Shown in pieces: positions 27,201 through 35,262 of a stretch of DNA of 37,270 nucleotides. This DNA comes from Jiulongibacter sp. (lineage in GTDB: Bacteria > Bacteroidota > Bacteroidia > Cytophagales > Spirosomataceae). A model generated the notes under the pieces. The model searched no databases, was not told the DNA's origin, and worked only from the letters and a program-made list of their open reading frames with translations. Every line of letters begins with the position of its first letter. The first letter of the stretch is position 1. Location: contig JAHEBN010000020.1 of the NCBI GenBank assembly GCA_024645245.1, positions 1 through 37,270 on the forward strand. Reading direction: 5' to 3'. The translations under genes and the position numbers were made by a program.

Positions 27201-28031
27201 ATGATACAAACCCGATTAGAAGCTATTTCCCGGGATCTGGATTCATCCATGAGTTTGATGGTAAATCCAAAGCTGAATGATTTCTATTTCTGGCATTTTC
27301 ATCCTGAAATTGAACTGGTTTTTATAACAGCCGAAAAAGGGATCAGGCATGTTGGTGAACACAAATCGGAATTTCTGGAAAGCGACCTCGTTTTAATTGG
27401 TAGTAATATCCCACACCTTAATTTCGACTACGGAATCAAAACGACTTATACCAAATTGGTTATTCATCTTCAGCCTGATTTCCCGGAATTTCATTTACCC
27501 GAATTCGCTCCTGTAAAAGAATTATTTCACCAATCGGCATTTGGAATTTCTTTCGGTAAGGAAATTATTAAGAGAGTAAATGAGAAATTGTGGTTATTGC
27601 CCGACAAAGAACCAATTACCCGAATGTTTTTACTACTGGAAATCCTGTACGAACTAGCCCGGTGTAAGGAGAAAGAATTACTGCATAACAAACCCGTGAT
27701 AAATCCCTGGGTTGGGAAAGAACAAAAAAGAATTAAGGCGATTTATGCCTTCATTGAGGCTAATTATCAAAACAAAATTACGATTCAAGAAATTGCCGAA
27801 GTTGCCAATCTAAGTAATGAAGCCTTCTGCAGGTATTTTAAAAAAATATCTAAACTGACATTTACCGAGTTTCTAAACCATTATCGAATAGATAAGGCGA
27901 AAGGATTAATGAACAGTAATTTAAGCATAAACCAAATCGCCTACGATTGCGGTTACGAAAGCCCTTCTTATTTTCACCGGACTTTCAAAAGAATTACCGG
28001 GTTTACACCATTAGGATATACCACCAAATAA
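27201..28031 (+). CDS. AraC family transcriptional regulator
   Basis: A 276-residue protein with a cupin-type sensing domain (about 20-110; HFHPEIELVFI, SDLVLIGSNIPH) and a C-terminal AraC DNA-binding domain (about 175-276). The first helix-turn-helix is TIQEIAEVANLSNEAFCRYFKK, the second SINQIAYDCGYESPSYFHRTFK, and the ending GFTPLGY is typical. Metabolite-sensing regulators of this form in Bacteroidota often act on an adjacent catabolic gene. The divergent PhyH oxygenase gene is the likely target. Confidence 0.92.
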   Translation: MIQTRLEAISRDLDSSMSLMVNPKLNDFYFWHFHPEIELVFITAEKGIRHVGEHKSEFLESDLVLIGSNIPHLNFDYGIKTTYTKLVIHLQPDFPEFHLPEFAPVKELFHQSAFGISFGKEIIKRVNEKLWLLPDKEPITRMFLLLEILYELARCKEKELLHNKPVINPWVGKEQKRIKAIYAFIEANYQNKITIQEIAEVANLSNEAFCRYFKKISKLTFTEFLNHYRIDKAKGLMNSNLSINQIAYDCGYESPSYFHRTFKRITGFTPLGYTTK

Positions 28032-28046
28032 ATTTCACTGGAAAAT

Positions 28047-28862
28047 CTATTTTAAAGTTAAAATTTCCTCAATTCCTTTTAATGCCAGGTATTTTCTTGC
28101 GGTAATAAAATCATCCTCATTTTTGGACTCGCCAAAAGTAATATTAGTTGCTACATAGATCGTATTAGAGCCCGTTTCAGCATAACCTACAAACCAACCT
28201 ATATTATATTCGCCATCTATCGCCCAGCCGGTTTTGCCGTATAAATCAAAATTAGCAAAATGCTCATTAAACATAATTTGCTTCATATTGGTGAAAGTTT
28301 CATTCCGCAAATCCAGCTTTTTGTTTACCAGTTTTTGTAAAAAAGCGATTTGTTGAAAAGCGGAAATTCTGGACTCTCCTTGCAGCCAAAATACATCCAG
28401 TTTATCTTTTCCAAATCTCATACCCGGGTATTCAATTTTTCTTAGAAAATCATGCATACGTTCATCCCCCGTTTTTCTGGCAATCTCTTGATAACAAGGT
28501 ACACAAGAGACTTTATACGCTTCAGCTAGTGTAAAATCAGATTCCCAAATTTTCCTTCTTGGATTGCCATCCCATTTTATGACGTAATTGAGATCGGGTA
28601 TGATTTTATTCTCCAAAGCATTTAGGGTATTCGGAATTTTGAAAGTGGATGCAGGTAAAAAACCTTTCTCCGCCCATACAAAATCATTCGAATAGAAGAT
28701 TTCTTTTTCACTATCCAAAATTAAAATAGTGCCTTTAAAGCCCAAGGAATCTATATATTTTTGAAAATCTGGGTAATCGACCCTTTTGGTATTTTGAGCA
28801 AAAGAAATAAACCTTGATATCAATAAAAATGCAAAAAGAAATATAAACTTGTGATATTTCAT
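28047..28862 (-). CDS. Class D (OXA-type) beta-lactamase family protein
   Basis: About 271 residues from ATG 28862, which directly precedes a signal peptide (MKYHKFIFLFAFLLISRFISFAQ). A longer frame from 28931 overlaps the preceding SDR gene and is less likely. The active-site motif S72-T-F-K75, the second motif S119-C-V121, the W159 of FWLQG, and K210-T-G212 with GWFVGY all fit class D serine beta-lactamases. The third motif, normally Y-G-N, is instead Y145-P-G in the sequence EYPGMRFG. Members hydrolyse beta-lactams in the periplasm, but distant homologues may act as penicillin-binding or sensor proteins, so activity is not certain. It is the last gene of a minus-strand run with two SDR genes. 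Confidence 0.88.
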   Translation of the reverse strand: MKYHKFIFLFAFLLISRFISFAQNTKRVDYPDFQKYIDSLGFKGTILILDSEKEIFYSNDFVWAEKGFLPASTFKIPNTLNALENKIIPDLNYVIKWDGNPRRKIWESDFTLAEAYKVSCVPCYQEIARKTGDERMHDFLRKIEYPGMRFGKDKLDVFWLQGESRISAFQQIAFLQKLVNKKLDLRNETFTNMKQIMFNEHFANFDLYGKTGWAIDGEYNIGWFVGYAETGSNTIYVATNITFGESKNEDDFITARKYLALKGIEEILTLK

Positions 28863-28863
28863 A

Positions 28864-29634
28864 TTAAATAACCGTTCCTCCATCAACTGACATAATTGTG
28901 CCTGTAACATAGGACGAAGCATCTGAAGCAAGGTATAGTGCCATAGATGCTACTTCTTCTACGTTACCCATGCGAGCTATTGGTAGTCTTTTTGTAAAAT
29001 GGGAAAGCATTTTTTCATTTTCCCAAAGTGCCTGTGAGAATTTTGTTTTGATCAATCCGGGGCAAATTGAATTCACTCTAATTCCATCCGGTCCCCATTC
29101 TTTGGCCAAAACTTTCGTAAGCATATTCATAGCTGCTTTACTTACTGAATACATGCCTAAACCTGGGTCCGGTGTAATGCCTGCAATACTACTGATATTT
29201 ATCACCGATCCACCTCCACGGCTTTTCATACTTTCATGAGCCATTTTTGCAAATTCAAATGGTGCCTTTACATTAACACTCATAATTTTATCAAATGCCG
29301 CTCCGTCGCAATCCAATACAGGCCCGAAGACCGGATTTGTTGCCGCATTATTCACAATAATGTCCACGCCGCAAAAGACTTCAATGCATTTATCTAAGAG
29401 TGATTTTAACTGAGTCAAATCACCCGCATGTGCGGCAAAGGCTAAGACTTGAGCTCCGCTTTCGGCTTCAATTTCTTTCGCTAAAACATCCAAATCCGCC
29501 TGTTTCCGGCTGCTAATTACCACTTTGGCCCCATATGCTGCATAAAATCGGGCAATAGATTCCCCGATACCCTTGCTGGCTCCTGTTATAATAGCCACTT
29601 TGCCGGTAAGGTCGAATGCTTGCTTATAATTCAT
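28864..29634 (-). CDS. SDR family oxidoreductase (second of a pair)
   Basis: A 256-residue short-chain dehydrogenase/reductase. The NAD(P)-binding motif TGASKGIG is at about 17-24, NNAATNP near residue 95, the catalytic Ser in INISSIAG and the Y-x-x-x-K pair in YSVSKAAMN near 160. The C-terminal ITGTIMSVDGG-type ending (here VTGTIMSVDGGTVI) is standard. The Arg or Asp after the beta2 strand that would decide NADP or NAD preference is SSRKQ, which favours NADP(H). The gene lies 34 bases after the other SDR gene and its stop is one base before the beta-lactamase-like start, so cotranscription is likely. The substrate is unknown. Confidence 0.85.
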   Translation of the reverse strand: MNYKQAFDLTGKVAIITGASKGIGESIARFYAAYGAKVVISSRKQADLDVLAKEIEAESGAQVLAFAAHAGDLTQLKSLLDKCIEVFCGVDIIVNNAATNPVFGPVLDCDGAAFDKIMSVNVKAPFEFAKMAHESMKSRGGGSVINISSIAGITPDPGLGMYSVSKAAMNMLTKVLAKEWGPDGIRVNSICPGLIKTKFSQALWENEKMLSHFTKRLPIARMGNVEEVASMALYLASDASSYVTGTIMSVDGGTVI

Positions 29635-29668
29635 TATTGAGTTTGATTTAAGGTTTGTTGATTTTCTA

Positions 29669-30421
29669 TTATTGTACGCTCAGGCCACCGTCCAGAATAA
29701 TTCCCTGACCTGTCATAAAACTACTTTCATCAGAAGCAAGATATAGTATGGCGTCAGCTATTTCTTCGGGTTTTCCAAATCTTTTCATAGGTGTCGAAAT
29801 TTTCAGCATTTCTTTGAAAGCCATATCGTCATCCACACTTTCGAGCATGGCTGTTTCTGTAAAGCCCGGACAAACCGCATTTATTCTGATATTTTTAGTA
29901 CCATATTCCACAGATGCAGATTTGGTCATACCTAAAACAGCATGTTTACTTGCACCATAGGCGATGTGTTTACCCATTCCCACATAACCTGCTACAGAGG
30001 CCGTATTTACAATTACACCTCCACCATTTTGCATAAAATGATTCAATTCGCCTTTCATGCAGTAAAAAACTCCTTTCACATTAACATCAATCACCTGATC
30101 AAAGGAGCTTTCCGGATAGGCATCAGTTTTTATTCTAGGCCCCAAAATACCGGCATTATTTACACCAATGTCAATTTTACCAAATTCATTTACAAACTCA
30201 GCAAAAACCCGGTAAACAGACTCACTTTGTGCTACATCACACTTTTTATAAGAAAACCGGGTGTTGAGCTGCTTGAGTTCTTTTTGCAAATTATCATTTA
30301 ATTGCTCACTCAAATCAGATAAGGCTAGAATTGCACCTTCTTTGGCAAATTTTAGTGTGGCTTGTTCACCAATTCCGGCATTGGCACCGGTAATAAAAAC
30401 ACATTTATCTTTAAATCTCAT
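29669..30421 (-). CDS. SDR family oxidoreductase (first of a pair)
   Basis: About 250 residues. TGANAGIG is the cofactor-binding motif, LSDLS after the second strand favours NAD(H), NNAGILG is the structural motif, and Y-x-x-x-K is present in YGASKHA near residue 155, preceded by NTASVAGY with the catalytic Ser. The start is ATG 30421; a TTG one codon upstream is also in frame. It heads the minus-strand run SDR-SDR-beta-lactamase-like. The two SDR proteins resemble each other only in the shared motifs, so they may act on consecutive steps rather than being a recent duplication. The substrate is unknown. Confidence 0.85.
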   Translation of the reverse strand: MRFKDKCVFITGANAGIGEQATLKFAKEGAILALSDLSEQLNDNLQKELKQLNTRFSYKKCDVAQSESVYRVFAEFVNEFGKIDIGVNNAGILGPRIKTDAYPESSFDQVIDVNVKGVFYCMKGELNHFMQNGGGVIVNTASVAGYVGMGKHIAYGASKHAVLGMTKSASVEYGTKNIRINAVCPGFTETAMLESVDDDMAFKEMLKISTPMKRFGKPEEIADAILYLASDESSFMTGQGIILDGGLSVQ

Positions 30422-30554
30422 CAATCAGGGTTTTTCCGAAATTTAGGTAATTTAAGGAAACGCACCCAATAAAATAGCCCCCCCTGTATAAATAAATATT
30501 GGAAAATTAATGGATGACTTTAATATCCTGAAAATGGCTATCAGAATAATTTCG

Positions 30555-30562
30555 TAAATTTG
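30555..30562 (+). promoter_or_regulatory. -7 promoter element TAAATTTG
   Basis: TAAATTTGCACC matches TAnnTTTG and its usual trailing C, about 95 bases before the ATG of the small membrane protein. The leader contains a four-codon ATG-GCT-AAA-TAA at 30598, probably chance. Confidence 0.6.
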
Positions 30563-30656
30563 CACCTTTCAATCAATTATTTAAACAAAAACTACTAATG
30601 GCTAAATAATTGTATTCCTTATTTGTATTCATTAATTATTAAAATATTCAATAAAA

Positions 30657-30986
30657 ATGAGCGATCAAAAAACTGCAAAAGCCAAAGAAGACTACAATTG
30701 GTATCAAAAATTAAGGCTTAGCGACAAATATAAATTCAACGGTATTCTGGGAATGTTTTTAATTACACTGAGTCTGATATTGTTCAGTACTGCAGCAATT
30801 TTTTATACCCGGGAAGGATTATGGATTGTTTACTTTGTAGTTGCTATTGTTTCCTTAAATATCGGACTTTGGTTCTATGCAAGAGGGATTGCGTATCAGT
30901 CGCAACTCGATGCCATTCGTATTATGAAAAGAAGCGGTGGCAACCGAAACCGCCCGGCAAATAAGAAACAAGCACCAAAAGGCTAA
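30657..30986 (+). CDS. Small two-helix membrane protein of unknown function
   Basis: A 109-residue protein I do not recognise by name. It has a charged N-terminus (about 1-28), two strong hydrophobic helices (about 29-51 and 55-75) with a short loop between them, and a very basic C-terminal tail rich in Arg, Asn and Lys. The promoter upstream and the terminator downstream (31008-31049) make it a single-gene unit. The basic tail probably stays in the cytoplasm. No function can be inferred from neighbours. Confidence 0.75.
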   Translation: MSDQKTAKAKEDYNWYQKLRLSDKYKFNGILGMFLITLSLILFSTAAIFYTREGLWIVYFVVAIVSLNIGLWFYARGIAYQSQLDAIRIMKRSGGNRNRPANKKQAPKG

Positions 30987-31007
30987 AATCAGGAAATTTA
31001 ATCACAG

Positions 31008-31049
31008 AAAAAGCCTCAATTCAATAATTAATCTGAATTGAGGCTTTTT
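31008..31049. terminator. Strong bidirectional terminator
   Basis: AAAAAGCCTCAATTCA and TGAATTGAGGCTTTTT form a perfect 16-bp stem around a ten-base loop, with a run of T at the end on either strand. It lies between the small membrane protein gene and the converging 47-residue gene and can serve both. Confidence 0.9.
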
Positions 31050-31067
31050 CAATTTCTTAAGTCTTGC

Positions 31068-31211
31068 TTATTTGCTGAACTGAGCTTTAAGTTCTTCTAC
31101 ATCAACACGCTGAATTTCAGGCTTGCTGATCAAACGCTTAATTGCTGCAACTTTATTATTAGCAACCGCTCTGTTTCTGCGATCTTTTCTTTTTAATCTT
31201 GTAACTGCCAT
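31068..31211 (-). CDS. Small basic conserved protein of 47 residues
   Basis: An open frame of 47 residues starting MAVTRLKRKDRRNRAVANNK. It is very basic in its first half (K and R about one in three) and ends VEELKAQFSK. The size, a consensus -7 box (31260-31267, minus strand) about 50 bases upstream and the perfect terminator just downstream support it as a real gene although it is short. The composition suggests RNA or ribosome binding, but I know no characterised homologue and infer no function. It is divergent from hisS. Confidence 0.75.
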   Translation of the reverse strand: MAVTRLKRKDRRNRAVANNKVAAIKRLISKPEIQRVDVEELKAQFSK

Positions 31212-31259
31212 CTCCCGGGAAATTTATATAATAAAAACTACTTATCTCAAATGAGGCTG

Positions 31260-31267
31260 CAAAGGTA
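31260..31267 (-). promoter_or_regulatory. -7 promoter element TACCTTTG for the 47-residue gene
   Basis: The minus strand reads TACCTTTGC, a full match to the consensus with the trailing C. It lies about 50 bases before the ATG at 31211 and back to back with the hisS promoter. Confidence 0.65.
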
Positions 31268-31310
31268 TGAATTCCCTTAGTATTTATCAAAGAAAAATAA
31301 ATAATACCTG

Positions 31311-31318
31311 TACTTTTG
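31311..31318 (+). promoter_or_regulatory. -7 promoter element TACTTTTG for hisS
   Basis: TACTTTTGTGCC matches TAnnTTTG and lies 24 bases before ATG 31342. It sits downstream of the more distal in-frame ATG at 31267, which therefore cannot be on this transcript and is rejected as the hisS start. Confidence 0.65.
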
Positions 31319-31341
31319 TGCCACAAACACTTAAAAAGAAC

Positions 31342-32703
31342 ATGTCAAAACCAAGTCTGGCCAGAGGAACCAGGGATTTTGCTCCGGCTGTGATGGCCAA
31401 AAGAAACTTTATTCTTCAAACTATCCGGAATGTTTTCAGAAAATTCGGGTTTTTGCCTTTGGAAACTCCAGCAATGGAAAACCTGTCTGTATTGATGGGA
31501 AAATACGGCGACGAAGGGGATCAATTGCTTTTTAAAATATTGAATTCGGGTGATTTTGCAAAAGATATTATCCAGAATGATCTGGAAAAAGGATCCAAAC
31601 AGATCCTACCCAAAATCTCGGAAAAAGGGCTGAGGTATGACCTTACCGTACCTTTTGCACGTTTTGTAGCCATGAATCGTCACGATTTGGCATTTCCTTT
31701 CAAGCGATCGCAAATTCAACCTGTTTGGCGTGCCGACCGACCACAAAAAGGTCGTTACAGGGAATTTTACCAATGCGATGCCGATGTGGTCGGTACAGAT
31801 TCGTTGCTATGTGAAGCCGAAATAATATTGATGCTCAATGAAGTTTTCGAAAATCTGGGAATTAAGAATTTTCAGATTAAAATTAATAACCGCAAAATAC
31901 TTTCGGGGATTGCAGAAATTATTGGGGCAAATGGAAGAGAAAGCGAGCTGTGCGTAGCCATAGATAAATTAGATAAAATAGGTAGAGAAAAAGTGGAGGA
32001 AGAATTGCTTCAACATCACTTCACTTCGGGCAATATCGAAGCGTTACAAAAGCTATTTGACATTCCGGAAAACCCCGAGGCCTGCCTTAGTTATTTGGAG
32101 AATTGGTTGAATAGCTCCGAAATTGGCAGTAAAGGAATAGCTGAACTCGAAGAAGTTTTCGAATTAGTAAGTCAGTTTGGTTTGGAAAAGAGTAATATTC
32201 AAATTGATCCAACCCTTGCCCGAGGCTTAAGCTATTACACAGGTGCTATTTTTGAAGTCAAGGCTTTAGATGTAGCTATCGGGAGTATATCTGGTGGTGG
32301 GCGATACGATAACCTTACCGGTATTTTTGGATTACCGGATGTATCCGGAGTTGGTATTTCTCTCGGAGTGGATCGCATCTTCGACGTTATGGAAGAATTA
32401 AGCCTTTTCCCTGCCGAATCATTGGAAAATACCCGCATATTACTGGTGAATTTCGACTCCGATTCTCAAAAAGCCTGTTTACCAATTCTAAAATCGCTCA
32501 GAGACAACGGCATTGCTGCCGAATTGTTCCCGGAGCAAGCTAAAATGAAAAAACAATTTGACTACGCCAATAAAAAGGGCATTCCTTATGTTTTAATTCT
32601 GGGTTCCAATGAAATAAAATCAGGAGTATACGGATTAAAAAATATGGAATCAGGTACTCAGGAAAACCTTACAATTCAAGAAATTATAAAAACTTTATGT
32701 TGA
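31342..32703 (+). CDS. hisS: Histidyl-tRNA synthetase
   Basis: A 453-residue class II aminoacyl-tRNA synthetase that charges tRNA-His. The start MSKPSLARGTRDF is the family opening. Motif 2 is PVWRADRPQKGRYREFYQCD, the histidine-specific signature is RGLSYYTGAIFEV, motif 3 is GVGISLGVDRIFDV, and the C-terminal 90 residues form the anticodon-binding domain (RILLVNF ... VLILGSNE). Start chosen from the promoter position. The last codons overlap the ATG of mltG by seven bases, so the two are coupled. Confidence 0.95.
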   Translation: MSKPSLARGTRDFAPAVMAKRNFILQTIRNVFRKFGFLPLETPAMENLSVLMGKYGDEGDQLLFKILNSGDFAKDIIQNDLEKGSKQILPKISEKGLRYDLTVPFARFVAMNRHDLAFPFKRSQIQPVWRADRPQKGRYREFYQCDADVVGTDSLLCEAEIILMLNEVFENLGIKNFQIKINNRKILSGIAEIIGANGRESELCVAIDKLDKIGREKVEEELLQHHFTSGNIEALQKLFDIPENPEACLSYLENWLNSSEIGSKGIAELEEVFELVSQFGLEKSNIQIDPTLARGLSYYTGAIFEVKALDVAIGSISGGGRYDNLTGIFGLPDVSGVGISLGVDRIFDVMEELSLFPAESLENTRILLVNFDSDSQKACLPILKSLRDNGIAAELFPEQAKMKKQFDYANKKGIPYVLILGSNEIKSGVYGLKNMESGTQENLTIQEIIKTLC

Positions 32704-33734
32704 AAAACAAAAACTTCCAGGCCTTTACCTTAGTAATAGTAAGTACCTTACTAGCCACCTTTAGCTTTTATTTCTGGCAGGTTTTCCAAAGCCCGAATTT
32801 AAATGTGGATGGAGAAAAAACAGCGGTATTATACATCCCAAAAGGTGCTGATTATCAACAGGTTTTAGACAGCCTGGATTCCAAAAAACTGATAAATAAT
32901 CAGGTAGGATTTGGCTTTTTGTCAAAATTCATGAAATACAGAGAAAAAATAAAGCCTGGCCGATATGAGATAAAACCAAACAGTTCGAACCGGGAAATTA
33001 TCGGAAAATTGCGGGCAGGTAATCAGGATGCAGTAAAATTGACTTTCAATAATGTGCGAACCAAAGATGACCTCATCAAAAAAATAGGAGGAAAACTTTC
33101 GTTTCCAAATGAGGAATTATTGACCAAACTCAATGATGAGTCTGTGTGTGAAAAATACGGATTTACGACCGATAACATTATGTGTATGTTTTTACCGGAT
33201 ACATATTTTGTATTCTGGACAGTGGATTCAGATGAATTTATGGTTCGCATGAAATTTGAATACAAAAATTTTTGGAATGAAGAACGACTGGCAAAAGCAG
33301 AAGAAACAGCTATGTCGCCCATTCAAGTTGGAATAATGGCTTCGATAGTACAAAGTGAGACCAACAAAAAAGACGAAATGAAAACCGTTGCCGGCGTATA
33401 TGTAAATCGTATAAAGCAAGGTATCCCACTTCAGGCTGACCCAACTGTAAAATTCGCTGTGGGTGATTTTACACTTCGACGTATCTTAACCAAACATTTA
33501 TCTATTGATTCTCCCTATAATACCTATCGCAATACCGGACTTCCTCCAGGTCCGATTGCTTTACCAGAAAGAGTAGCTTTAGATGCTGTATTAAATTACG
33601 ATCGCCATAATTTTGTTTATTTTTGTGCTAAGGAGGACTTTTCAGGCTATCATAATTTTGCCGAGACTCTCTCTGAACATAACGCCAATGCCCGAAAATA
33701 CCAGACGGCACTAAATAACCGTGGAATCAAATAA
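32697..33734 (+). CDS. mltG: Endolytic murein transglycosylase MltG
   Basis: A 345-residue, single-pass inner-membrane protein (membrane helix about 10-28) with a periplasmic YceG-like domain. The enzyme cleaves nascent peptidoglycan strands and is thought to end glycan synthesis. The catalytic Glu is E221 in ASIVQSET; PGRYEI, MFLPDTYFVFW, AGVYVNRI, LQADPTVKFA, SPYNTYRNTGLPPGPI and FVYFCAKEDFSGYHNFAETLSEH are the conserved segments. The upstream hisS overlap is seven bases and the thioesterase gene follows after three bases. Confidence 0.93.
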   Translation: MLKNKNFQAFTLVIVSTLLATFSFYFWQVFQSPNLNVDGEKTAVLYIPKGADYQQVLDSLDSKKLINNQVGFGFLSKFMKYREKIKPGRYEIKPNSSNREIIGKLRAGNQDAVKLTFNNVRTKDDLIKKIGGKLSFPNEELLTKLNDESVCEKYGFTTDNIMCMFLPDTYFVFWTVDSDEFMVRMKFEYKNFWNEERLAKAEETAMSPIQVGIMASIVQSETNKKDEMKTVAGVYVNRIKQGIPLQADPTVKFAVGDFTLRRILTKHLSIDSPYNTYRNTGLPPGPIALPERVALDAVLNYDRHNFVYFCAKEDFSGYHNFAETLSEHNANARKYQTALNNRGIK

Positions 33735-33737
33735 AAT

Positions 33738-34145
33738 ATGTATCAATACGATTTTCCATATCGGGTAAGATATGCCGACGTTGACCAAATGGGTTATATG
33801 TACTATGGCCATTATGCCCGACTCTTTGAAATCGGACGTGTAGAGGCTTTGCGTAATCTGGGTTTACGTTACCGAGATTTCGAGGAAAATGGAATAATAA
33901 TGCCGGTATATGAAAATAAATCAAGATATCTTTCTCCTGCGAAATATGATGAGCTCTTAACTATTCGGGTAAAATTAGAAAAACTTCCTTCGGCCCGAAT
34001 CGTATTTCATTACGATATTATCTCCGAAAATGGGGATATATTAAACAAAGGAGAAACCACACTCGTTTTTGTGAAAATGGAAAATAATAAATTGGTACCT
34101 TGCCCATCAAATATGATTGAGGCACTGAGGCCTTATTTCGCATAA
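33738..34145 (+). CDS. Acyl-CoA thioesterase, YbgC/FadM type (4HBT hotdog fold)
   Basis: A 135-residue single hotdog domain. The active-site segment YADVDQMGYMYYGHYARLFE holds D16, the family catalytic Asp, and is followed by the RVEALRNLGL helix. It probably hydrolyses acyl-CoA or acyl-ACP thioesters in the cytoplasm; the exact chain is not known. It starts three bases after mltG and precedes the YihY gene by nine bases, so it belongs to the hisS-mltG-YihY run. Confidence 0.88.
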   Translation: MYQYDFPYRVRYADVDQMGYMYYGHYARLFEIGRVEALRNLGLRYRDFEENGIIMPVYENKSRYLSPAKYDELLTIRVKLEKLPSARIVFHYDIISENGDILNKGETTLVFVKMENNKLVPCPSNMIEALRPYFA

Positions 34146-34154
34146 GCTGTTAAT

Positions 34155-35102
34155 TTGAATTTTAAAACATCCATATTCGATCCTTCAAAAAAATACCTGA
34201 AAATCATAAAAGTTCCGGGCACACCGGTTACTTTTTATCAGGTTTTATATATTCTTTGGCGAAAAATCATAACTTTTGATATTGATCAACGTGCCGCGGC
34301 AGTATCATTCAGTTTACTACTGGCTGTTTTTCCAGCAATAATATTCGTTTTTACGCTTATCCCCTATTTTCCAATAAATCATCTGGATGAGGAAATTATG
34401 CTTTTTTTAAAGGATATTTTGCCTGTTGGTATTTACCAGACAGCCGCATCTACCATACATGAAATTATTTCTCAAAAACGGGTAGACATCCTCTCTTTTG
34501 GATTCATATTTACCACTTTCGCTGCTACCAATGGTATGATGGCACTCATGCGTGCTTTCAATATGGCCTTGCATCAGCGTGAGCGGCGTACTTTTCTTAA
34601 AGCCCGTGGAATAGCATTATTACTAACCGCCTTATTGATTCTGGTTCTTCTAACAGCCGTAGTTCTTCTTATTGCTGGTAATATTGTGGTTGATTTTTTG
34701 CAGAATAAAAATATTTTAAGTGAGAATATATATTTCTACCTAATTGAGATCACCCGATATCTGGCCGTCTTTTTTATCTTTTTCCTGGGGATTTGTGTCA
34801 TCTACTATTTCGGACCAGCAATTAGCCGGAAAGTACGTTTTTTTAATGCAGGAGCCTTTATTTCCACCTTGCTTTGCATCCTTATTTCCAATTTGTTTTC
34901 CTATTACCTGACCAATTTTAATTCCTATAACCGCCTTTATGGCTCCATAGGTACACTTATTGGTTTAATGGTTTGGATTTACCTTATTTCCCTTATTTTG
35001 ATTTTGGGTTTTGAAATCAACATTTCCGTAAGGGATGCAAAAAAAATGGGCCATAAAACAAAAACACCGCAGCAATCTGGTGCCCGCGGTGTTTCAAAAT
35101 AA
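34155..35102 (+). CDS. YihY/BrkB family inner-membrane protein
   Basis: A 315-residue protein with about six predicted membrane helices. DQRAAAVSFSLLLAVFPAI, near residue 45, is the family signature, and the last helices are preceded by SYNRLYGSIGTLIGLMVWIY, again characteristic. Earlier annotation of this family as ribonuclease BN is considered wrong; the function is unclear and may be lipid or small-molecule transport. The start is TTG at 34155. The 3' end of the reading frame contains the stem-loop at 35062-35094, which probably ends the operon. Confidence 0.9.
   Translation: MNFKTSIFDPSKKYLKIIKVPGTPVTFYQVLYILWRKIITFDIDQRAAAVSFSLLLAVFPAIIFVFTLIPYFPINHLDEEIMLFLKDILPVGIYQTAASTIHEIISQKRVDILSFGFIFTTFAATNGMMALMRAFNMALHQRERRTFLKARGIALLLTALLILVLLTAVVLLIAGNIVVDFLQNKNILSENIYFYLIEITRYLAVFFIFFLGICVIYYFGPAISRKVRFFNAGAFISTLLCILISNLFSYYLTNFNSYNRLYGSIGTLIGLMVWIYLISLILILGFEINISVRDAKKMGHKTKTPQQSGARGVSK
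35062..35094 (+). terminator. Stem-loop inside the 3' end of the YihY gene
   Basis: AAACACCGC (35062-35070) and GCGGTGTTT (35086-35094) are perfectly complementary across a 15-base loop, followed by an A-rich rather than T-rich stretch after the TTT. It lies in the last dozen codons of the reading frame. It could act as a terminator or mRNA-stabilising hairpin. Confidence 0.6.
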
Positions 35103-35262
35103 ACCCTAACCCATAAAAAATAATATACTTATGATCAGGTAATTGCAAGTGCTGTGCCAATGGACTGATTTCTGTATTATTCTTATCCGGCGGGGTTATT
35201 TCTATATTTTTATGACAAATACTTTATTTAATAAAAAATAATCTTCAAATTAATTGTACTTC

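Noticed and set aside
28863-28931. Longer start for the beta-lactamase-like gene
   Set aside because: The extension overlaps the SDR gene, adds a non-signal segment rich in Met, Leu and Gln, and hides the signal peptide that begins at 28862.
30598-30609. Four-codon ATG-GCT-AAA-TAA in the leader of the small membrane protein
   Set aside because: Such a short frame is expected by chance and no regulatory structure was seen around it.
31267-31341. Upstream ATG for hisS
   Set aside because: It lies upstream of the -7 box at 31311-31318 and inside the divergent promoter; family members begin at MSKPSLARGTRDF.
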